Below, in pieces: positions 25,645 to 33,302 of a DNA stretch of 64,000 bases. The stretch spans positions 14,107 through 78,106 of the forward strand of contig CAKUYE010000013.1 of NCBI GenBank assembly GCA_934702375.1. The letters run 5' to 3'. Below the pieces are notes generated by a model. The model was not told the origin of the DNA and did not search any database. It saw nothing but the letters and a program-made list of their open reading frames with translations. How positions within the stretch are numbered: the first letter of the stretch is position 1; the number at the start of each line of letters is the position of its first letter. Both the position numbers and the translations under genes were made by a program. This stretch comes from an uncultured Bacillota bacterium. GTDB lineage: Bacteria > Bacillota > Dehalobacteriia > UBA7702.

Positions 25645-26800
25645 TATCATTTGTACGGCAGTGGGGGCCGTCCTTCTGCTGGTATTGGCTGTTTTTTCTC
25701 AAAGCCTTATGCCGCTGCTGCTGATGGTGGCATTTCTCCTCCTTGTGGCAGGCTCCCTTGGTGTTCAGCGCCTTGGTGCGGCATCTCTTTTTGCCTCTTT
25801 TGAAATGGAGGAATTGGCGGAGAAGAATCAGTCCTTGAAAGGGCAGCTCATTATCTATAACCGTGGCCGGATCCCATTTCCTGTAGTACGGGCTATCGTG
25901 GAAACGAACAATCTTTTGACGGGAGAAAAGACGGTCACACCGGTGCCGGTGGGGATTGGTCCTCGGGGCGCTGCGACATCGACTCTGACTTTTTCTTCAG
26001 CCTACTGCGGCCGACTTAAAGTGTCGGTATCGAAATTGAAAATTTATGATTTTTTCGGTTTGGTTTCTTTGCCGGTAAAGGTGGAGGGGAAAAAGAAAGC
26101 GTTGATCCTGCCGGAATTATACTGCCCCGATGTTGTTGTGGCCAAAAGCGGCGTTACCGAGCCGGAGTGCGATTCCTTTTCGCCGTATAAAGCCGGGAAT
26201 GATCCTTCGGAAACTTTTGCAATTCGCGATTACGAGCCGGGAGATTCCCTGCGCAGTATTCACTGGAAGCTCACCGGAAAATTCGATCGTCTTGTGGTGC
26301 GTGAATCCAGTTTGCCGATGAATGAATCGGTATTGATTCTTTTTGAGCGAATGAAAAAAGATGACGAAGCTTTTGCTGCTCCGGAGGTTCGCAATGCTAT
26401 GGGGCAGATCCTGCTCTCTCTCTCGAACCAGCTTGCCGAGATGAATCTTGCCCATACCATTGGCTGGCTTCGGGCAGAAAATGGCACGTTTATCGGTCAT
26501 CGGGTAGATTCTGAGGAATCCTTTCAATTGGTTATGGCGGAGGTTTTATCCGTTTCTGAAATTTCAGGAGAAGATGATACCGTTGAAGGCTTCTTGAAAA
26601 CCAATGATCACGACAGCTATTCCAATATTGTATATGTAACTGCCCATTCCAGCGAACACCTTTCTTTGTTGCCGCTGATGTCGCGAAAAACGATGATCCT
26701 TTGTGGGAAGGAAGAAACAGACATTGACCTTGTTGATGGTACTGTGTACACAGTAACGCCGGATAATTATGAAACGGTGCTGTATGAAATTTTGATTTAA
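25634..26800 (+). CDS. DUF58 membrane protein
   Basis: The 388-residue protein has two N-terminal membrane helices (about 5-40) and a cytoplasmic DUF58 domain with the signature IRDYEPGDSLRSIHWKLTGK near residue 200, which resembles a degenerate von Willebrand A fold. It works with MoxR ATPases in an unknown assembly or signalling role. I prefer the ATG at 25634 because GGAAAGG sits nine bases ahead; an ATG at 25625 directly abuts that site. It overlaps the moxR end by eleven bases and its stop overlaps the next start (TAATG). Confidence 0.88.
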   Translation: MKANIICTAVGAVLLLVLAVFSQSLMPLLLMVAFLLLVAGSLGVQRLGAASLFASFEMEELAEKNQSLKGQLIIYNRGRIPFPVVRAIVETNNLLTGEKTVTPVPVGIGPRGAATSTLTFSSAYCGRLKVSVSKLKIYDFFGLVSLPVKVEGKKKALILPELYCPDVVVAKSGVTEPECDSFSPYKAGNDPSETFAIRDYEPGDSLRSIHWKLTGKFDRLVVRESSLPMNESVLILFERMKKDDEAFAAPEVRNAMGQILLSLSNQLAEMNLAHTIGWLRAENGTFIGHRVDSEESFQLVMAEVLSVSEISGEDDTVEGFLKTNDHDSYSNIVYVTAHSSEHLSLLPLMSRKTMILCGKEETDIDLVDGTVYTVTPDNYETVLYEILI

Positions 26801-29190
26801 TGAAGAAAAGAATGAAGTCTGAAAACTCAGCCGGCCTTACCGTAAGCTGTGAGGCTGCAATACAACAGAATAATTCGTTCTTGCGGTTGGATTTGATCGC
26901 TCTCTTTTGTCTCGGTGTTTTGCTTCTGATCTCTTTTGGCGGGTTACTGCTTTCGCTTTTTGAGATTTCGGCTTCCGGCATCGTGCTGATTCTGTGGGGA
27001 GCGGTATGCGTGGGAGGCTGCATTTCTTTTTATGCCTTCCCCGGGATACGCCGTTGGCTTTTGATCGGTGCTGTTGCTCTGATTGGAGCTTTGATTGTTT
27101 TTACCTGGGGTATGTTTAGCGATGGCTTTGGTCTTGTGGTCAATGCCGTAAAAGACTTCTTTGGGATTCGCCTCGGTCGAATTTTTCTTCCCACGGTGGT
27201 TTCCGGTCTTTATGGGAAAAAGATTGCGGCTACGGTCTTTTTATTGCCGCTGACCCTTGTTCTTGCCATTGTCAGCAGCTATCTTGTTTGTTGCCGCAGC
27301 AATATTTTATTGTGGCTTATTCTTCTTCTTACTGCTGCCGGATTGGTCTTTGGCTTGTCCTCTCCATCCTGGTATTGGTACGCCCTTGCATTTGCCGCCT
27401 TGCTTTTGGTGGTGATTTCTCGATTAAACGTGGTAGTGCCCGGCAGCGGCAAAGGTCTGCCGATGTTGCTGCTCATTTTACCTCTCCTTGCGGTGGTCGG
27501 CATCGTATCGGCATTACCCGCTTTGGGATTCTTTGGCGGTAGCTATGAACGCCCTGAGGTTTTTACGGCGCTTGAAGAATCCTGTGCAGGTCTTTGGGAT
27601 CACCTGCGTTGGCCTGATGATACGACCAGCAATTTGCCGGAAGGACAGCGTGAGAATATGGAAACGCCGAATCTCACTGAGGAACCGGCCTTTGAAATCT
27701 CAATGTCATCTCCGGAATCGTTGTATCTTCGCGGCTTTGTCGGCAGCGTTTATACGAAGGACGGTTGGGAATCTCCGGATCCGCGAACTGTCTACGAGTA
27801 TGCCGATACCTTTTATTGGCTTCATCAGGACGGATTTTACGGTACTTCTCAGCTCTCTGCTGCTGCAGCTGCTGCGGGTATGGACAATGGGGAAAATACC
27901 GTGTCCTTTCATTATTTGGGAGCCAAAGATAAGTATGTTTACACGCCCTATGAGTATGAGAGTTCCGATGTAGGGAAGGCTTCCCTGCGGATTGGAGATA
28001 TTGCGCCGTCGCCGAAGGACTATGGCCGGGCAGACACGATTACCTACACCATGAGCAACAATTTGGTGCGGTCTGCGGCGGATATTGCCGATGCTCTTGC
28101 CAAGGTTGCGGAAAGCGGAGATCTTTCCGCAACCTCGTATCTTCAAGACGAAGCGGCTTATCGGGAATATGTGTATGCGACAAATTTAGATCTTTCCGAT
28201 GAAATGAAGCTCCTGATGACCAGTGTATTGGGAGAAGTGAATACAAAGTCCGGTCATCCGGATTATGATACGGTTATGCAATCGATTCTGGATGCTTTGC
28301 TAACGGAATATGTATACGATGATAGCTTCGAGCCTTCGAAGGATGCGGATATCGTTTCCGACTTTATGGAAAGCAGCGCCACAGGATACTCTGTGCAGTA
28401 TGCTTCTACTGCAGCCTTGATGTTCCGTTATTATGGTATCCCTGCCCGCTATGTGGAAGGCTATATCGTTACTCCTTTTGATACTTTGGCGGTTGGTGCC
28501 GATGAGCCTATTACGATTACCGGGAAAAATGCTCATGCCTGGGTGGAATATTATCGTGACGGTGTCGGTTGGATTCCATTTGAAGTGACACCGCCGTATC
28601 TGTATATCATGCCGCAGCCGGATCATATCAAATCTTATGCCTCTGATATCTATGACCCGGAAACCAATCAACAGGGCATGACCAATATGGATGAAGATAA
28701 TTATGAAGAGGAGCAGGAGCCGGACACTCCCAAGGATGATAAAAAGGCAATTCCTTCCTGGGCGATTGCGTTGATCGTCATCGGCAGCATCTTGCTTTTG
28801 ATACTCCTGGCATTTCTCATTTTGGCAATACGGCGTATTCGCGTGATTGCCTCCCGTAAAAAAACAGTTTCGGAAATGGAGGATGGCGATGCCATTGATC
28901 GTTTGTTCCGGGATTCTTTGGAACTGTTGTATCGCGGTGGTTTGACACCGAGGAATGGCTCTCTGGATAACTATCGTGAGCCGTTGATGGCTTTTGGCGA
29001 TAAAGAACTGGTAACTTTATACACCATGATGGTTGCGCTTCACCGAGAATCCCGCTTTAGTGATCATGGAATCTCACCGGAACGGCGAAAAGTCTTTGTC
29101 ATGTTCCACCGTGAGGCAAAGAGATTTGTGAAGGCCCATGCCTCTTTCTGGAAGCGGTTTTGGGATCAGTATATCCGTAATATTTATTAA
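26800..29190 (+). CDS. Transglutaminase-like membrane protein, probable pseudoenzyme
   Basis: The 796-residue protein has an N-terminal block of about six to eight helices (residues 25-245), an extracytoplasmic transglutaminase-like domain (about 460-610), one more helix (about 655-685) and a cytoplasmic DUF4129-like tail. In the domain, GYSVQYASTAALMFRYYGIP stands where active relatives have a Cys two residues after Gly, and here that codon is TCT (Ser). The His (NAHAWVEYY) and acidic residue (IPFEVTP) positions are kept. This architecture is the usual third partner of MoxR and DUF58. Loss of the cysteine suggests a binding or scaffolding role, which is inference. Confidence 0.85.
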   Translation: MKKRMKSENSAGLTVSCEAAIQQNNSFLRLDLIALFCLGVLLLISFGGLLLSLFEISASGIVLILWGAVCVGGCISFYAFPGIRRWLLIGAVALIGALIVFTWGMFSDGFGLVVNAVKDFFGIRLGRIFLPTVVSGLYGKKIAATVFLLPLTLVLAIVSSYLVCCRSNILLWLILLLTAAGLVFGLSSPSWYWYALAFAALLLVVISRLNVVVPGSGKGLPMLLLILPLLAVVGIVSALPALGFFGGSYERPEVFTALEESCAGLWDHLRWPDDTTSNLPEGQRENMETPNLTEEPAFEISMSSPESLYLRGFVGSVYTKDGWESPDPRTVYEYADTFYWLHQDGFYGTSQLSAAAAAAGMDNGENTVSFHYLGAKDKYVYTPYEYESSDVGKASLRIGDIAPSPKDYGRADTITYTMSNNLVRSAADIADALAKVAESGDLSATSYLQDEAAYREYVYATNLDLSDEMKLLMTSVLGEVNTKSGHPDYDTVMQSILDALLTEYVYDDSFEPSKDADIVSDFMESSATGYSVQYASTAALMFRYYGIPARYVEGYIVTPFDTLAVGADEPITITGKNAHAWVEYYRDGVGWIPFEVTPPYLYIMPQPDHIKSYASDIYDPETNQQGMTNMDEDNYEEEQEPDTPKDDKKAIPSWAIALIVIGSILLLILLAFLILAIRRIRVIASRKKTVSEMEDGDAIDRLFRDSLELLYRGGLTPRNGSLDNYREPLMAFGDKELVTLYTMMVALHRESRFSDHGISPERRKVFVMFHREAKRFVKAHASFWKRFWDQYIRNIY

Positions 29191-29229
29191 ATTGATTGAT
29201 TTTAGCTAAGGTGTTTTAAGGAGGAAATC

Positions 29230-30231
29230 ATGAAAAGAAAATTATTTCTGCTGTCTATCGCTTGCCTTTGCCTTGTTTTTGCACTTTGCGGCTGCGGCAG
29301 CAAAAGCGACAGTTCCGGGGATGGTGGGGCAGATACCACAACCTCTGCCGAGTTAACGCCGGAATCCGCTCAAGCCGATGTTGCTGCGTACTTTAGCAGC
29401 CATAGTTCGGAATTGCTCACTGCCGGAGATGGTAGTGCAGATTGGGTTGTTATTGCCTATGCTCGCAGCGATTGCAAAGCTCCGGATAAGTTCTTTGACA
29501 AATTCTATGCTTTACTGGAACAGCAAGTTACGGAAGCCCAAGGGGTTCTCGATGATACGAAATATACCGTATACTCCCGCTCGGTTCTTGCTTTGACAGC
29601 GATGGGGAAGGATCCTCATAATGTTGGCGGATATGATCTTTTAGAGCCGTTAGCCGATGTTGATACCGTAGCTTCTCAGGGGTTGAACGGCTCGATTTGG
29701 GCCTTGCTGGCATTGAATTCCGGCCATTACACTCTGGAAAGCCGTCCCGATGCTGCAGAAAGTTATCTCAGCCTGATCCTTAACGGTCAGTTGGATAACG
29801 GTGGCTTTGCTTTGGGGGAAGGTGCCGATGCGGATATCGATATTACCGCCATGGCGTTACAGGCCCTTGCTCCCTATCAGGATCGCGAGGAGGTATCGGC
29901 TGCCATTGACCGCGGTTTGACGTACCTTAGTGAATCTCAGAGCGATGACGGAAGCTACCTCTATTATGGTTCTGCAAATGCAGAAAGTATTTGTCAGGTC
30001 ATTACGGCTGTTTCCTCTCTTGGCATTGGCATTGATGATGATCGTTTTGTGAAAAACGGCAATACCCTGTTTGATGCTCTGATGGAATATCGTTTGGATG
30101 ATGGTTCATATTTCCATACTGCGGAAATGAAAGAAACCAATCTTATGGCTTCGGAACAGGCTTTTTATGCTCTGACTGCATTGATTCGAAATGAAAAAGG
30201 TGAATCTGCTCTTTATGCAATGGCAGACTGA
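29230..30231 (+). CDS. Lipoprotein with prenyltransferase/squalene-oxidase-type alpha/alpha barrel (intrinsic-factor alpha-domain-like)
   Basis: The 333-residue protein has a lipobox (FALCG before Cys, about residue 22) and then a helical-repeat domain. Repeats typical of terpenoid cyclase/prenyltransferase barrels are seen, such as LDNGGFALGEGADADIDITA, LQALAPYQD and LTYLSESQSDDGSY. This is the fold of the N-terminal alpha6/alpha6 barrel of intrinsic factor and transcobalamin. The next gene encodes a protein resembling the matching beta-domain, and the operon is led by a cobalamin riboswitch. I infer it forms one half of an extracellular corrinoid-binding pair. Bacterial polysaccharide-binding or protease-inhibitor barrels are alternatives. 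Confidence 0.82.
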   Translation: MKRKLFLLSIACLCLVFALCGCGSKSDSSGDGGADTTTSAELTPESAQADVAAYFSSHSSELLTAGDGSADWVVIAYARSDCKAPDKFFDKFYALLEQQVTEAQGVLDDTKYTVYSRSVLALTAMGKDPHNVGGYDLLEPLADVDTVASQGLNGSIWALLALNSGHYTLESRPDAAESYLSLILNGQLDNGGFALGEGADADIDITAMALQALAPYQDREEVSAAIDRGLTYLSESQSDDGSYLYYGSANAESICQVITAVSSLGIGIDDDRFVKNGNTLFDALMEYRLDDGSYFHTAEMKETNLMASEQAFYALTALIRNEKGESALYAMAD

Positions 30232-30255
30232 TCACAGTAGAGGGGGGAATTTTCA

Positions 30256-30855
30256 ATGAGATTTAAAAAGGCTTTTGCTCTATTCCTTTTGATTGCGGTT
30301 TTGCCGATATTTGCGGCTTGCGGAACAATCACGACAAAAGATGCCGGAGAGTATAGCGATGATGTCGATGCCTATCAGACAGAACCGGTTCCCGAAGGGA
30401 AACCGAGTCCGGTAAATACGGAAGATCAGGAAATCGATAAAACGAAAGCCGGTACTTGTACTTTATCGGTAGAATGCAAGACGATTCTTGACAATATGAC
30501 GAAACTGAAAAAGGAAAAGAAGGATATTGTTCCGGAAGACGGCATTATCTTCCCCAAGCAGGAAGTAACTTTTTATGAAGGGGAATCTGTTTTCGATGTT
30601 TTGCAACGCGAAATGCAGGATAATAAAATTCATTTGGAATTTGAATGGACGCCTCTTTACGGCTCCAGCTATGTGGAAGGTATCGCGAACCTTTATGAAA
30701 TGGATTGCGGTGAGCTTTCCGGGTGGACATTTAGTGTAAATGGGTGGTTCCCCAATTATGGTGCCAGTCGTTATATCGTTTCCGAAGGAGATGATATTCA
30801 GTGGCTGTATACCTGTGACCTTGGCAAGGATGTTGGCTCTACAATGGAGGAATAA
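30256..30855 (+). CDS. DUF4430 lipoprotein (transcobalamin beta-domain-like)
   Basis: The 199-residue lipoprotein has a signal peptide with lipobox FAAC (Cys about residue 22), an acidic linker, and a single DUF4430 domain from about 95 to the end. Key features are VTFYEGESVFDVLQREM, then the GELSGWTFSVNGWFPNYGAS core and VSEGDDIQWLYTCDLGKDVG. In animals this fold caps cobalamin against the alpha barrel. The gene starts 25 bases after the barrel lipoprotein with a strong GAGGGGGG-like site, so the two are produced together. Corrinoid binding is inferred from fold and regulation. Confidence 0.85.
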   Translation: MRFKKAFALFLLIAVLPIFAACGTITTKDAGEYSDDVDAYQTEPVPEGKPSPVNTEDQEIDKTKAGTCTLSVECKTILDNMTKLKKEKKDIVPEDGIIFPKQEVTFYEGESVFDVLQREMQDNKIHLEFEWTPLYGSSYVEGIANLYEMDCGELSGWTFSVNGWFPNYGASRYIVSEGDDIQWLYTCDLGKDVGSTMEE

Positions 30856-30861
30856 TTGGAG

Positions 30862-30890
30862 TTGCCTCTTGGGTGATTTTGTGATATGAT
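30862..30890 (+). promoter_or_regulatory. Promoter for the UbiA-family gene
   Basis: TTGCCT (30862-30867) and TATGAT (30885-30890) are 17 bases apart, which suggests the prenyltransferase gene is transcribed independently of the riboswitch operon. Confidence 0.6.
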
Positions 30891-30923
30891 GAATCATCGC
30901 ATGGAAAGGACGGACAGCTTATT

Positions 30924-31862
30924 ATGGAACTGATACATGCTTTGTTTCACTCATCTCAACGTGGTCCCTTGACGTTGCAGGGGATTAAGGAATTGGCAAA
31001 TATTCATTATTGGGCAGTTTCTATTATCCCTGTGTTGCTGGGATCTGCTCTGGCATATACTGTTGGAAACAAATTTGACCTTCTGGTATTTGTACTTTTA
31101 TTGCCGGCAGCGATTTCCATGCATTGCGTTGTAAATGCCTATAATCATTTATTTGATTATTTGCGTGGGACCGATAGAGGGGAAGAAAAAAACAGCCCCC
31201 GTTATCCGATCCTTTATTATGGGATCAATCCTTTGTATGTGTTAATCCTTGGTGTTGTATACCTGTTTCTTGCTTTTGTGCTGTCCTTTTATGTCGTATT
31301 GCAGGCCGGCTGGCCTTTGTTGATGATTGGCGCTGTGGGGGCATTTATTGCGGTGTTTTACTCCGGAGGCCCATTCCCCCTGGCACACTATCCTTTGGGG
31401 GAATTTGCCAGCGGCACGGCCATGGGAGGGCTGATTCCTTTTGCGGTATATTATGGCATGACCGGTTCTCTGGATTGGATCATTTTGGTATATACATTGC
31501 CAATGATCTTGACCATTGGTATCCTTTGTTTTATCAATAATATTTGCGATATTGAAAAGGATTCAATTAATCGCCGAACTTTGCCAATATTGATTGGCCG
31601 CCCTCTTTCGTCAACATTATTTCGTGTAGGGTACGGGCTAACATGGATTTGCGCGCTTCTCATTTCTGTGCTTTGTTTTACCAAAGGCTGTTGGATATTA
31701 ATCTTAAGCTTGGTTCTTGCCTGGAAAAAACTTCGGGAGCTTTTCCGTATGAATTATACTCCGTCAACCCGAAATATAGTGATTCCACTGTATGCTTCCA
31801 CGATTCCTATCTTGAATGTAGGATATACGATTGCGATTTTATTACAGGGATTGCTCCATTAG
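30924..31862 (+). CDS. UbiA-family prenyltransferase (MenA-like)
   Basis: The 312-residue protein has about eight or nine membrane helices and both Asp-rich prenyl-diphosphate motifs of the UbiA superfamily: NAYNHLFDYLRGTDRGEEK near residue 72 and NNICDIEKDSINRRTLPIL near residue 208. These are closest in style to 1,4-dihydroxy-2-naphthoate prenyltransferase MenA, which attaches the isoprenoid tail of menaquinone. No other menaquinone gene is nearby, so the acceptor is uncertain. The gene ends in TAG; a terminator follows directly. Confidence 0.8.
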   Translation: MELIHALFHSSQRGPLTLQGIKELANIHYWAVSIIPVLLGSALAYTVGNKFDLLVFVLLLPAAISMHCVVNAYNHLFDYLRGTDRGEEKNSPRYPILYYGINPLYVLILGVVYLFLAFVLSFYVVLQAGWPLLMIGAVGAFIAVFYSGGPFPLAHYPLGEFASGTAMGGLIPFAVYYGMTGSLDWIILVYTLPMILTIGILCFINNICDIEKDSINRRTLPILIGRPLSSTLFRVGYGLTWICALLISVLCFTKGCWILILSLVLAWKKLRELFRMNYTPSTRNIVIPLYASTIPILNVGYTIAILLQGLLH

Positions 31863-31870
31863 AAATTGCA

Positions 31871-31913
31871 TACCGGAAATGTAGTTGCTGAAAACACATT
31901 TCCGGTATTTTTG
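31871..31913 (+). terminator. Terminator after the UbiA-family gene
   Basis: TACCGGAAATGT pairs with ACATTTCCGGTA over a 13-base loop, followed by TTTTTG. It begins only eight bases after the TAG stop, so read-through of that stop would run into the hairpin. Confidence 0.88.
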
Positions 31914-32030
31914 TGTCGGAGGCCATGTAGGTTTGCTTTGGTAGCAGTTGAATAAAGTGGTATATTTTTGTCGAAAATGTGGATAAATTTTCTCAAAAAT
32001 GATTTTTGGAATATTTTAATACATTATTTA

Positions 32031-32059
32031 TTGAATTAAATCGGAATATTTATTATACT
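32031..32059 (+). promoter_or_regulatory. Promoter of the polysaccharide locus
   Basis: TTGAAT (32031-32036) and TATACT (32054-32059) are 17 bases apart, in an AT-rich stretch about 70 bases ahead of the LytR-CpsA-Psr gene. Confidence 0.65.
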
Positions 32060-32129
32060 ATAGTTTAGATTCGATGGTTCTGCCCATCAGAAGAAAAGAA
32101 GAAAAAGATAAGGGTGAAGGTAGACTGCT

Positions 32130-33284
32130 ATGGGTAAAGGAAAGAGAAAAAAGCATAAAAATAAGAAGCGCCGCGCTTTAAAAATCGTATTAGTGGTATT
32201 GGTTATCGTATTGGTTTTGTGCGCCGGCGCACTTGGTGCTGCCTATTATATGCTGGGAAATCTGAATACGGTAGACTTTACAGAAAGCGATGCGGATCTT
32301 GGTATCGACGAGAGCAATGGCAGCGATGAAGTTGTGAATATCGCTCTGTATGGTGTTGACACAAGAGATTTTTCAAAAGATACCGGTTTGAGCGATGCGA
32401 TCATCGTTATGTCTGTAGATCAGAAGAACAATGTGATCAAAATGACTTCTATCCTGCGCGACAGCAAGGTCCCGATCGAAGGTCATGGCTCTCAGAAAAT
32501 CAACCACGCATACTCCTACGGCGGTCCTGTTTTGGCAATGAAAACGTTAAATCAGAACTTTGGCTTGGATATCAAAGAGTATGTCACGGTAAACTTTAGT
32601 CAGCTAGCAGACATCGTGGATGCCGTTGGCGGGGTTACTCTCAATTTGACGGATGAAGAAGTAAGAGAAACAAATATCAATATGGCAGATAAATTTGGGG
32701 ATGAGCCTAAAGTGCAATCCTCCGGGGAAGTCCTGCTTACCGGGGCTCAAGCGGTTTCCTATTCGCGTATACGGAAAATCGACAGTGATAATATGCGTGC
32801 TTCCAGACAGCAAAATGTACTGAATGCTGTTTTTGAAAAGATTAAAACAATGTCAAAATCAGAGTATCCGGGATTTATTCGCAAATTCCTGGGTATTGTG
32901 GAAACGTCTTTGAGTTATAGCGATTTAATGGCGCTTGCCCCTATTGCGATGCATGGATTTACCATAGAAAATTATACCATCCCCGATGCGGAGTTTGAAA
33001 CGGATCTTTGGGGTGGGATCGATGAAACCGGTGCGTGGGTTTGGACGTATGATATCGGTGCTGCTGCAAATCGTTTGCATAACATCATTTATGGTGAGGG
33101 CTATACTGCACCAACTACTGATACGACTACGCCGGAAACGAGCTCAGAAAATACTGTGGTGGATAACTCTGCTCAAACGCAGCCTGCAGAGACCCCTCCT
33201 GTGGAGGAAAATTCCTCCAATAATACGACTACAGATGCTGCTCCGAAACAGAGCGGCGTAACGGTAGACCAAATGATGCAATAA
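32130..33284 (+). CDS. LytR-CpsA-Psr family glycopolymer ligase
   Basis: The 384-residue protein has a very basic N-terminus, one membrane helix (about 14-37) and an extracytoplasmic LCP domain (about 70-230). Conserved features include SDAIIVMSVDQKNNVIKMTS, LRDSKVPIEGHGSQKINHAYSYGG and the Arg-rich YSRIRKIDSDNMRASRQQNV. LCP enzymes transfer undecaprenyl-linked glycopolymers to peptidoglycan or protein. A Thr/Glu/Pro-rich C-terminal tail follows. It leads the polysaccharide locus and probably attaches its product to the wall. Confidence 0.93.
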   Translation: MGKGKRKKHKNKKRRALKIVLVVLVIVLVLCAGALGAAYYMLGNLNTVDFTESDADLGIDESNGSDEVVNIALYGVDTRDFSKDTGLSDAIIVMSVDQKNNVIKMTSILRDSKVPIEGHGSQKINHAYSYGGPVLAMKTLNQNFGLDIKEYVTVNFSQLADIVDAVGGVTLNLTDEEVRETNINMADKFGDEPKVQSSGEVLLTGAQAVSYSRIRKIDSDNMRASRQQNVLNAVFEKIKTMSKSEYPGFIRKFLGIVETSLSYSDLMALAPIAMHGFTIENYTIPDAEFETDLWGGIDETGAWVWTYDIGAAANRLHNIIYGEGYTAPTTDTTTPETSSENTVVDNSAQTQPAETPPVEENSSNNTTTDAAPKQSGVTVDQMMQ

Positions 33285-33302
33285 AATTTAGTGGGTTTTA
33301 TT

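Noticed and set aside
31860..31862. The TAG-ended genes (UbiA-family, cbiG, cbiD, a GT2, tarJ) as further pyrrolysine proteins
   Set aside because: Each product has the normal full length for its family at the TAG, and the sequence beyond is short with no homology.
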